64,000 nucleotides of DNA from Falciphora oryzae (lineage: Eukaryota; Ascomycota; Sordariomycetes; Magnaporthales; Magnaporthaceae), in assembly GCA_000733355.1 (NCBI GenBank), contig JNVV01000021.1:522480-586479 (forward strand). Reading direction: 5' to 3'. Position 1 is the first letter of the stretch; every line of letters starts with the position of its first letter. Under the pieces are notes generated by a model. The model did not search any database, had not been told where the DNA came from, and saw only the letters and a program-made list of their open reading frames with translations. Shown in pieces: positions 44,029 through 53,668 of this stretch. The position numbers and the translations under genes are program-made.

Positions 44029-46575
44029 TCAACTGCTGCCACTGTCCCCGCCACCTGACCTTTTCCGATATGCCGGTGGGTGTATGTTGCTGGTGTAATA
44101 AGGCTCCGCAACCGGGTCCGAAACCCCTTGGTAAGTGCCAAACGTCCACGAGCGACCCGGATCCGTATCCATCCGCGCGTATCCCCCCCCGTTACGCGAG
44201 TCTGTCTGCTTGTACGACCCTCCATGGTACGTTTCTCCGTAAGTCGATACCGACACCCTCCTTCGTTGTCCTGTGGCTTCTTCTTCTCGAGCCGGAGCTC
44301 TGTATTGCTGTTCATAACTACTGAAAGGCGTGCGATCTCGTCCATAGCTGCTGGAAGGCCTGCGGTACTGTCCATTGCTAGTGAAGGGCCTAGGATCCTG
44401 TGCATGGCTGCTGGACGGCCTGCGATACTGGTCATCGCTGCTAGGAAACTGGCCCGGGTCTTGGAAGGCAGTTGGGGGGTATTGCCGGCTATTAGGAGCC
44501 GATTCCCAGCTGGGCCCCTGGCCTGGCAGGAAAGGATTCGGGGCCTTAGACCTGCTCCTTTGGCTATTGAAGGGCCTGGAATCCTGTGCATGGCTGCTGG
44601 ACGGCCTGCGATACTGGCCATCGCTGCTAGGAAACTGGCCCGGGTCTTGGAAGGCAGTTGGGGGGTATTGCCGGCTATTAGTGGCCGATTCCCAGCTGGA
44701 CTCCTGGCCTGGCAGGAAAGGATTCGGGGCCTTAGACCTGCTCCTTTGGCTAGTGAAGGGCCTGGGATCCTGTGCATGGCTGCTGGACGGCCTGCGATAC
44801 TGGCCATCGCTGCTAGGAAACTGGCCCGGGTCTTGGAAGGCAGTTGGGGGGTATTGCCGGCTATTAGGGGCCGATTCCCAGCTGGACCCCTGGCCCGGCA
44901 GGAAAGGATTCGGGGCCTCAGACCTGTTTCTTTGGCTAGTGGAGGGGCGACGGGAAGGTTTCTTGGGCGTGGAGTAGGGCTCCCCGTATGAAGTCGACAT
45001 TGGCTCCTCCCCGAAATCTCGGAATGAGTGTGAGAAATCATCCGGGAGCTTAGAGCTATGTCTCCGTCTACCCCTCTCTTCGTACGGGTTTGACGCCGGC
45101 TCGTCCCCGGGACGTGGGTATGACTGCCCGGAAGAAGCCGGCGGCTTGGAGGGGTCTTCTGGGCGACTGGAGGGCCCCCTATGTCGCTCCGAAGTTGATC
45201 CCCTTCTGCGGCCTCGCTCTGTGCCTTGGGGGGGATCCTGAGGGTACCCTTGCTCGTATGCCTGCTGAGGTTGCTTCAAGGAATCCTGTCCTGGTTTCCG
45301 AGTCAGCCGAGGCCGCCGCTTGCCACGCCCTTCCTTTTCGTCCGATGAGTCAAGTATCTCTCCGATCTCACATCCGCCCCATACGGAGTTGTAAATCATC
45401 TTTGACCCAACCGTCAGGAATGCCCGTTTCCCCTCGTATATTGCTCTCGTTGTGGCTTTGACTTCGTATTGGAACATAATGATGTACTCTTCTTCCGGGC
45501 CGGCTGTGTGAAGTGATTCCAGAACCTGCAGTCTCGTGCGGGCACCGATTTCCGCACTGATTCTCTCCCAGTACGGCTTGTTCAGACGCTCCTCTGTTCG
45601 GGAATGCAGGATTATGCGCGCCATCACCCTCGGCGTTTTTGGCGCGCGTCCACGTCTGGGTGGTGGCTCTGGTCCGCCATCTGGCAAGCGGGTAAAGTCA
45701 GGCGCGCCTTTGTTGAGGGGCCTGAGGTAGTTTTTCTTAAAATCCCCCTTTCCAACGTTGAATGAATCCGTCTCACACCACATCGCGTACCAAACGCCTT
45801 TTTCGGTGACAACAAAGGCGAAAGAGCACCGGTTCGGTTTTTTTATCACGAGCCTAAAGGGCCGGTCTTCGTGGAATGGATTGAAATAGGCTCGGTTGCC
45901 CTCTTGCAACCCTAGCGGCGGGAGCAGGATGTCGGATGTTTCATTCCACCAACGGCCCAGGGCGTCCTGTATCAGCCTATTGGCTTCCTGCTCGTTTGCG
46001 TTGAACGCACTTGGCGAAGGGAAAACTAAGGCATCATTTTGATCCGCCCGCCGCTGTACCCTGGAATTTCCCGACGCCGGGCACGCAGGACTAGTGGCTT
46101 CCTTCCCAGTGCGCTCCGCACCCCGAGGGCCGTCGCTTCCTGGCTTCCCGGTAGCCCCTTCTTTAGGCAATGCTGGACCAAGCTTGAGCTCGGGGGGTTT
46201 GCCGGCACCTCCGGCATTGACGGCTGGGGCAGCAGCCGCTGCTTTGGGTAGGGACTTATTAGGCTCCTTGGGACTGGCAGCTGGCGTTCCGGAAACCGAA
46301 GCTGGCTTTGGCTTCGGGATGTTTCCGGCGCCTCCTGGCTTGACCTTTAGGGCACCAGTAAGTTCGGGTGGGGATTTATCGAGCTTATCAGGGGCCGCCG
46401 GCGAGGGAGGGTCGGGTGTCGTCGCACCCGGCCGACCGACAGCCCCCGAAGACCCCTTGGCGGCCGGTTGTTTGGGCAATGCCGGCTGGGGTTTTTTCTG
46501 TTGTGCGAGGGGCGCAGATTGTACGGCAGCGCCCAGGAAGACGATGGCCAGGGTGAAAAGGCTGGAAGGCTTCAT
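44029..46575 (-). CDS. predicted secreted protein, GVW family member 3, with repeat tail
   Basis: A single exon from the ATG at 46575 encodes 848 aa. A signal peptide (MKPSSLFTLAIVFLGAAVQS) is followed by a Pro/Lys/Ala-rich disordered segment of about 150 residues. Next comes the family domain: RPFRLVIKKPNRCSFAFVV, KGVWYAMWCETDSF, NYLRPLNKG, then EEEYIIMFQYEVK and a strand GKRAFLTVGSKMIYNSVWG. From about residue 400 on it is disordered and rich in Ser, Arg, Gln, Tyr and Pro. This part includes three near-identical 62-residue repeats whose core reads NPFLPGQ, SWES, SRQYPPTAFQDPGQFPSSD. No family outside this window is recognised. Tyr/Gln/Pro-rich repeats suggest an extracellular or wall-associated tail. 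Members 1 and 2 lack this tail. Confidence 0.8.
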   Translation of the reverse strand: MKPSSLFTLAIVFLGAAVQSAPLAQQKKPQPALPKQPAAKGSSGAVGRPGATTPDPPSPAAPDKLDKSPPELTGALKVKPGGAGNIPKPKPASVSGTPAASPKEPNKSLPKAAAAAPAVNAGGAGKPPELKLGPALPKEGATGKPGSDGPRGAERTGKEATSPACPASGNSRVQRRADQNDALVFPSPSAFNANEQEANRLIQDALGRWWNETSDILLPPLGLQEGNRAYFNPFHEDRPFRLVIKKPNRCSFAFVVTEKGVWYAMWCETDSFNVGKGDFKKNYLRPLNKGAPDFTRLPDGGPEPPPRRGRAPKTPRVMARIILHSRTEERLNKPYWERISAEIGARTRLQVLESLHTAGPEEEYIIMFQYEVKATTRAIYEGKRAFLTVGSKMIYNSVWGGCEIGEILDSSDEKEGRGKRRPRLTRKPGQDSLKQPQQAYEQGYPQDPPQGTERGRRRGSTSERHRGPSSRPEDPSKPPASSGQSYPRPGDEPASNPYEERGRRRHSSKLPDDFSHSFRDFGEEPMSTSYGEPYSTPKKPSRRPSTSQRNRSEAPNPFLPGQGSSWESAPNSRQYPPTAFQDPGQFPSSDGQYRRPSSSHAQDPRPFTSQRSRSKAPNPFLPGQESSWESATNSRQYPPTAFQDPGQFPSSDGQYRRPSSSHAQDSRPFNSQRSRSKAPNPFLPGQGPSWESAPNSRQYPPTAFQDPGQFPSSDDQYRRPSSSHAQDPRPFTSNGQYRRPSSSYGRDRTPFSSYEQQYRAPAREEEATGQRRRVSVSTYGETYHGGSYKQTDSRNGGGYARMDTDPGRSWTFGTYQGVSDPVAEPYYTSNIHPPAYRKRSGGGDSGSS
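44387..44944 (-). repeat. three tandem 186-bp repeats in GVW member 3
   Basis: Units at 44387-44572, 44573-44758 and 44759-44944 differ at only a handful of positions each. A shorter, degenerate unit lies at about 44322-44386. The 186-bp period is 62 codons, so the frame is kept, and several other frames stay open as a side effect. Confidence 0.95.
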
Positions 46576-49493
46576 AATGGAAAGGAGATATGCTGGGAGG
46601 ATATCGACGAAAAGATGAATCACTAAACGGCTGAAAAAAAAGCCGATTTCTCCAAGGTTGATTGAACTTTTTCGTGACGATGGGATGATAGCATACCAAG
46701 TTGAAGGGGATCTGCCGAGCGGCGTCGTTGATATATGCCATTATCCTCTCTCAGAAGCTCCAAAACGTATTTTTATTCCCAGGGTTCGCCTTTCGAGGCT
46801 AGATCTGTTGCTATTCCAGATTGCTTGTCGCCTCGCGATCTCGCTCACTCAGCCCTCGATAGTCAACTTCCGGTTTGTGGCTGACGAACCAACATTGACA
46901 CCGCTGTGCTGGTGTTGGTGCGTGGAAGACAGGGATAGGGCAGGGTGCACCTTTGGAAAATGGCAACAGAGCAGTAAGCAGGATGCCAGATTTAGCGCCG
47001 GCCCGCCCCGCATTCAGCGCTTCAACAGAGGCTGCGCTGTGTGCCCCTATCCAAACGGAACCAACAACCATTGACACCTAGCGCTCAAGCAAGGGATGCT
47101 CATAGTAATCGCAGCGCCAGTGTTGGACGTCGACAATCAATTTTGCATGGATGTTTGGGAGTCGGCGGGGAGGCTAGGAGCCTCTTGGTCAGCCTCGACA
47201 ACGGCCCCATTCAACTTTTACTTTTTTCTCTTCAGCGAGCGTTACGAAATAGTCCGAAGCTGTTGGCAAGGAACCTACGGGTGCAAATTCGATTCCCATC
47301 GCACCCGCGCCATGCGCCGTCCGTGGACCCACAATTAAGTTGCCTAAAACGGCAATTGGGCAGACCTCGCCACAATTGGGGGACTCGGTGCTCTCCGTCC
47401 GTCCATGCCTTCTTCATCGCCCACCTGGCGCGGACGAATGCAAGGAGAAACCCTTTGGCATCGGTAAAACAAATCTCCCGAACTGCAAAGGTTGCCGTCG
47501 TCCACCTATCTGGCGCTTCACGGGATTTTAGGCGCGCTCACCGTGGCTCCGGCACAGAGCCTGGTCTGGTCCAAAGTCGGGGGGACCTGTTTTGTGGTCC
47601 AGATCGCAGCATCGGGATCTGAGGAAATCTGGCACGGGGTCGGCTAATTATTGCACTAACCCGAAGATCCCTCAAAGGGCCAGCAGGACGTGTAGCCATA
47701 GGGCCGTGGATCGACAACGGGTATCTCATCGTCAAGTCGAACAAACAGCAGACCACTCGAGTGGACGTCCGTCCAGGCTGGCTGAGCGGTTCCGTGGATA
47801 ATGATGCGGGCGAGGCGGTCCACGAGACTCCAAACAGGCCGCGTGGTCCAGACTCTGCGCGTCCCATGGAGACAACTCAAGTCACCCGCAGCTTTTCCTG
47901 ATGCTACTACTCGCGGGCAGCGTCATGTAGTGGGACCTCTGTGCCTCGTGGTTGCTGGTCCTTTCCCATTCCGAGATTAGAGCGTGGCGCAGCCCAACCA
48001 GACTTATTGCCTGGGCACTCCAGAAACTGCAGTATCCATCCTTCAGCACTGGCGTCGGCCGGGAGTGGGTGAAGCGGGAAGGGCGTCAAATCGAATATTT
48101 GAAGTAAATCGCAACCAGGAAAAGAAATACGAACGGCAACCTCTCAGGGGTCTTACTGCCTGGGAACAGCAGCTACCACCACTTCCGAAAGCAATTGAGG
48201 ATGTTGGCCAAGGACTGGCTCGTCCAATAATAAAAAGAAATCTCAGTAAGCCAAGGTAGCACACACAAAGGCAGTGCCGGAAATGTGGCATGCGTGAGCG
48301 GCCCCGGGTGGAGCCGTGGTTCGGGAGGCACCGCCTCGCCCCGACCTAGCTACCATTCAATCGGTAAGGTGGAAGGATCAATCCCTGCTCTCCAAACCCA
48401 ACTTGGCAGCTCTCAGCTCGTGCTACCCGAGCTTCAACTGTTTGCTGTAAACCAAGCCCGTCCGACCTCTGACTGCCCCGTTCACATGAACCTGACCCAG
48501 ATCTCGGTTCCTTTCCCACAATCAACAGGAGGCGCAACCTAACTTGGCCCCAGCACGCATGAACACCTCGACATTTACAAACCGCGAAGATCTTTCTAAA
48601 TTTTGATTTAGTTTATAGGTATTGTTTCCTCTTGTGAGTGATGCTTTGTCTAGATAGAAGGCGTATCTGCTCGTGTGTGTGTGTCTTGAAAAAAATACAG
48701 GCCCCCGCGCCGGCCCACGAGCTGTTTGAAGTACAAATAAGCCCCCCGTCGCAGAGCAGAAGCAATGAAAAGAGACCAAAAGGAGAAAAGAAGCCCGTGC
48801 CACTTTCACATCGTCATGACCCCATCCATAAGTCATTCGATCATCGACGTTGTGCGGCGGCGTCTTTGGGGGTTAGGGCTGGGCTTCTCATGGACGAAGT
48901 GTGGTGAGGTAGGGAGAAAAAATTAGACCAAAAGAAAGAACCATATCCCACCTCATCCCGCCAATTTAAAACACCAAGTGACAATAGGAAAGAAGAAACG
49001 GAGGTCCCGACCAGTTTAGTCAAACACCACCAAAGAAGCTGCGCGCAGAGGAGAGGAGGGTATGCAACAAGGTAATGCGTCGAGGTGTCGATGATCCAAA
49101 CTCGGGAGACGGCTGGTTTTCCAAGTACCCGCTAGCCAGTAAGCGCAAGGAATTTGCAAGGCGACAAAGGTATCAAAAAGCCAAAGGCAACAAGTCGCTC
49201 CATACAAAACAAAAAGTGAAAACAAAATACCAACTGGTTATAAGCCACGAGGAAATCTTATGCAAAATAACGGATAGAAATGGCGTTTCTTTCTTTCTTG
49301 GGAGAGCGGTGGGATCATTCATGGCGTTGTGTATGGGATCCAACGATGCGACAGCCATGACCGGCTCCGTCTCAATTATTTCGACTTCCTGTCAAAGCGA
49401 CAGTGGTCAGCAAGGACAAATGTAGAGAACAGGCGAGGGCAGTGAGGATAGACGTCGGGGAGGGAGGAGAAGGATCTGATGCTGGCTGCGAGC
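46576..49493. other. 2.9-kb spacer, nothing recognised
   Basis: Short open frames occur, but none has motifs or splice-supported starts. At 47279-47306 gggtgc and gcaccc can form a 6-bp hairpin around a box-B-like attcgattccc. A (GT)n run lies near 48674-48684. Confidence 0.45.
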
Positions 49494-52091
49494 TTACTTC
49501 TTGCTGGACTTGACGGGCTTGGCTCCAAGGAAGGCCCCGAGGAAGCTCGGCGGCGGCGCCGGCTTCGTCTTCTTCTTCCGAGGCTGCACGACCTCGACCA
49601 GGCCGGGGCCCGGGCCGGGGCTGACGTTGACAATGTTGGGGCCAGGGCCCCTAGGCATTCCTGGCGGTATCGGTGGCCTTGGGGGCCCTCCCATCCCGCC
49701 CATGCTGGGCATGCCAGGCATTTGGCCGGGCATTTGGCCGGGCCACCCTGGAGGGGGCGGTGGTCCCCCACCGGGCCTACGCATCCCCGGTGGAGGCACG
49801 CCGCCGCCGCTGCTGGTTGGTCTCATGCCCGGGTGGGCGTGGTGCCCGTGCGGCCGAGGAGGCATGCCGGGCGGAGAGTCACCCGGCGGCGGGTTCGGCC
49901 GTCGGTCCATGGGCCACATGTGCATGGTGATGGCCGAGTCCGGCTGGATGACCTTGTCCCACACAGCCGGTAGGATGATCTCGCCGTCAGGGCCGATCAG
50001 GTCGAAGTGGCCTTGCTGCACCAAAGGTCCGAGGACCTCGACGTGGAGGAAGGCCTGCTTGATGAGCTCTTCCATGCCCTATCACAAGGAATACCCGTTA
50101 GTTGGCCGGGTTTGCGTGATAGAGATCAAAGGCGCCCTGTAAGAAAAGCGACTTACCTGCCACGTCTGGCAAAGATGGAAGGGGAAACTGAACTTGCGCC
50201 CAACAGCGTCCTTAAACTTGATGGGCGGCTTCTCTTTTTCCGCCTCAGCCGCTTCCTTCGCAGCCTTCTTGGCCGCCTCCGCCGCCTTGGCCGCTCCCTC
50301 CTCCTGGTACTTCTTCTTGAGGGCTTCCTCTGCTGCCTTCGCTTCGGCAGCGGCGGCCGCAGCCTTGGCAGCCGCTTCTTTCTCAGCCTCAAGTTTCTGG
50401 CGAGCTTCAAGCTCAGCCTTAAGCTTGGCCTCCTCCTCGAGCTTCTTTCGCCACTCTGCCTCCTCGGCCTCCTTCTTTGCCTTCGCTGCCTTGGCCGCCT
50501 CCTCCGCTCGGATGGCGGCCTCGATCTCAGCCTTGAGCTTGGCTGCCGCGGCCGCCGCTTCTTCAGCCTCCTTCTTGGCCTTGGCTGCTTTGGCCTCCTC
50601 CTCTGCGCGGACGGCCGCCTCGACCTCGGCCTTGAGCTTTGCCGCGGCGAGCGCCGCCGCCTCGGCCTCCCGCCTGGCCGCCTCCTCGCGCGCCGCCCTT
50701 TCGGCCTCGAGCTTGGCCCTCGCCTCACGTTCGGCTCTGGCCATGGCCTCTGCGTGCTGCCTCTGCCGCTCCTCAAACTCTCGCCTCTCTTTTTCCACCT
50801 TCTCCCGGGCCTCACGCTCAACCCGCCTCATAGTCTCCTCGTGTAACCTCTGGCGCTCGGCCTCAGCCTTCCGCTCCGCTTCAATTCGCTCTTTGGCGGC
50901 CTTTTCGGCGTCGGCCTTGGCTTTTTCGATCGCCCTCGAGGCTTCTTCCTGCGCCTTCCTCATGTCCTCCATGCGCCGCTTGAAAGCATCCTCGGCCTCC
51001 TGTCGTATTTTGGCTTCTTTCGCGGCCTGTTCGGCCGCGGCTTTTTGGTTGTCCTTCTCAGCCTTAAGCGCATCGAGCTGTGCCTTCAGGGCTTCCAGCA
51101 TCGGATCCGGCTTCGGGGGCTCAGGCGGGGGCGGGGGCGGCGCCGCTGGGGTTTGCGGCTTGGTGCCGACCTCGGTCGGGGGAGGCGGCGGTTGGAACAT
51201 GTACGGTTGATGCATGTGTCCCGGCATGGGAGGCTGGTGGAAGCTACTGTGCGGGGCTACGCCGTAGCCGCCGTAGCCCTGCGAGTAGGGGACCATGTGG
51301 CCGGGCTGCTGCTGCTCGTAGAAGTTGTTCCCAGGAGCCCCGCCGTGCGGCTGGAAAGGATTCCCTCCGTACCCATTGTTGTAGCCTGCGTAGTGGGCAA
51401 CGGCGGTGCCGTACCCTTGTGCCTGGGGAGCGTAGCCGGCATGGCTCTGGGGGTATGCACCGCCGCCGCCGCCTCCTCGGCCGCCGTAGTAGCCCTGGTG
51501 CTGAGGCGGGCCGCGCGAGTAGGCGCCCCCGTAGTAGTCGTCCTCGTCACTCATTGGAGGAGCGGGTGGTGCAGCTTGCTGCTGTCTTCCGAATTGTGAC
51601 TGAGACCGGGAGCGGGTTGAGTAGCGCACGTGTGTCCTGGTTGCACTCGGGTGCGAATGGTAGTCGGCGCTTGAGGCCGAGTCGTTGGGTGCGAGATCCC
51701 TGTCGTCGTCGTCGTCGTCTACAAGGTCGCTGGTGCTCGACGCTGAATAGCTCTCGGTCTCGTCCTCGGAGTGCCCTGCGTAACTCCCGTGTCCGTGACT
51801 GTGTGGATGGAGATTCTGGCGGGATTGGGAATGAATCGAGACGGTAGTCCGTTGTCGATGATGACTACAAGGCTGTCAGCAAATTCCACGATATATTGGT
51901 GTTGGTTCCGTGCCTGTGCGCCTGCGCATCAGGGCGCATGGGGTTGAACGAGGCCCCCTCTCCTGCTTCGAAGCGCTGAAACGACGATGCGAACTGCATG
52001 CTCCGGCGACAATCGAAAATGCGGCAGACGGATGGGCGCTTGACCGTGAGGCGGGGGCAGCAGCCGAGGCGGTGTGGGACACTTACGACAT
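49494..52091 (-). CDS. fungal coiled-coil protein with ubiquitin-like (ULD-type) domain, 3 exons
   Basis: The model has a 5-nt first coding exon ATGTC (52091-52087, donor GTAAGT), a 222-bp intron, then exons 51864-50157 and 50078-49494. All phases agree and give 765 aa starting MSHHRQRTTVSIHSQSRQ. The N-terminus is low complexity (poly-Asp run at about residue 55, then Tyr/Gly/Pro/Gln-rich). Residues about 250-500 are a charged Ala/Glu/Lys/Arg coiled coil. A compact domain then reads IKFKDAVGRKFSFPFHLCQ and, across the last intron, EELIKQAFLHVEVLGPLVQ, then GEIILPAVWDKVIQPDSAI. This is the fungal ubiquitin-like domain found in many large ascomycete proteins of unknown role. The Pro/Gly/Met-rich tail ends in a Lys-rich patch. 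Its partner and function are unknown. Confidence 0.82.
51699..51722 (-). repeat. GAC trinucleotide run encoding poly-Asp
   Basis: On the minus strand, six GAC codons in a row lie inside exon 2 of the ULD gene, preceded by LV and followed by Arg. It is a likely variable microsatellite. Confidence 0.75.
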
Positions 52092-53635
52092 TTGTGTAGA
52101 TTGCAACGGGAGTGGCTACCCTTCACTCGCGACGATCTGCGGTCAGAAAGTCGGAGTAAGGGTACTCGTCAAGGAGCCGAACGCCGCGGGTCGATTGCCG
52201 ACGGCCGGGAGGTGTCGCCCGAAGTTGGCGTTGCGGTGGCGATTAGGTTGCTCGAGACAAGCCAAACGACGTGTGCGTTCCCCGCGCCAATCTTGACGAC
52301 GGGCTCGAGGGTAGTGCGAGGCGATTTTGGGGCAAAATGAGCGTTGTGGGTAGACCGACTCCAATCGTGGAGTGCCGAGGTGAGCACACCGGGTATGGGT
52401 TTGGGTCGCTCTCCTTGTTGTTTTTGATCCAATTTTTTTTTTTTTTTTTTTTCTCTTTTTCTTTCTTGTGCTTCTCCCGCTCAACCGACTGTTTGTTCGC
52501 TCCTTCGCGGTGACGCGGGCGGTTGCGCAAAAAGGTCGGGATTATGTCTTTTGAGGCGTCACAGACGGTCAGGTCTGGTGATCAATAGCAGGTGTTGGCT
52601 GTGGCTGTTGCGGGTGTCGCAAAATGTCGGTTTGCCCCTCGCGGACAGAAAAGCAAAGCGGGGAGCGAAGCGAGCGGAGGAGCGTCGCTGTGCCGGCTGT
52701 GTTGATATTTATTTGGCCCAGCCAAAATAGGGCGGAGGGCTGGGATGGAGAGGGTCTGGGTCGGGCCAGGGCCACTCTTTTTCTTGGCACAACAAGAGAT
52801 CTTCCTGAGCTGGGGAGGCCTTGCTTAGGGCGAAGGCAAAACAATCAAAAAAATAAAAAATAGCGACAGGTGTGGGTTCGCACCGACAAGTTGGGCGCGC
52901 GGGAAGGGGGTGTGAGGGAGAAAAAAAGGGAGAGGCGAGGTCAAGTGGGCGGCGCACAGTTGCGGTGTGCAGTTCAGACAAGCCCTCCCAGCCGTGACAC
53001 AGGAACGTGTACCAGTACAAGTAGCCGGCGGCTCACAAACACCATGGAACGAACGTCCGGAAAGCAGCTGAGACAAGGAGGAGCCCAACAGCAGGATCCT
53101 GGATTTCCTTTTCAAGCTGAGTTGATGGCTGACAGAATACAGACACCTGCGGGTAGCCCCGGGTAATGATAAATAAAAGAAAGATAGACAGGAAAATATC
53201 CAGTTGTCAGTGCTCCTTTTTGTTGCTCCCTGAAACTCCGAGCCAACAGCAGGCGGCGCGTAGGAGCAGACAAGTCGAGTAAAGGAGATTGGAGTAGTAT
53301 GCCGACGTAAACAATCAAACGTGGGTGGTCTTTTCCGTTCAGCTCCCTCCTCCCAGAGTGGACGAGACAAGACTTTGGTGAGGTAACAGAGCGGAGAGCG
53401 GACGTGCCGTGGCAACTCTGAGCAGCGGTGGTGGTCTAAACTGCATGTCGCCCCAGGGTAGTAATACGTGTAGCACGGGCGGGTGACTAACCCCTTTGAG
53501 ATGGCGCCTTCGCGCAGAGGACAGAACAACATTGCCCTTGGTACATAATAATGGCGGGTTTTATGGGACCCAGCACCGTGCATGCGGAGGGGTAAGGGAG
53601 GCGGAGGAGGTACCACGCCAGTAGGGGGAGGAAGC

Positions 53636-53668
<33 letters not shown>

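Noticed and set aside
44387..44944. Possible CRISPR-like array
   Set aside because: Units are directly adjacent 186-bp coding repeats without spacers, in a eukaryotic genome.
44022..45041. Long open frames on both strands overlapping the repeat region (for example 44080-44991 + and 45041-44022 -)
   Set aside because: They stay open only because the 186-bp repeat is a multiple of three; the frame with signal peptide and family domain is the 46575-44029 one.
47041..47622. 193-codon plus-strand frame
   Set aside because: No motif, no plausible promoter or splicing context, Arg/Ser/Pro-rich translation typical of GC-rich noncoding DNA.
50153..51210. Antisense and shifted frames over the ULD coiled coil (Arg-rich or Ala/Ser-rich)
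   Set aside because: They are shadows of the repetitive Ala/Glu/Lys codons of the real frame.
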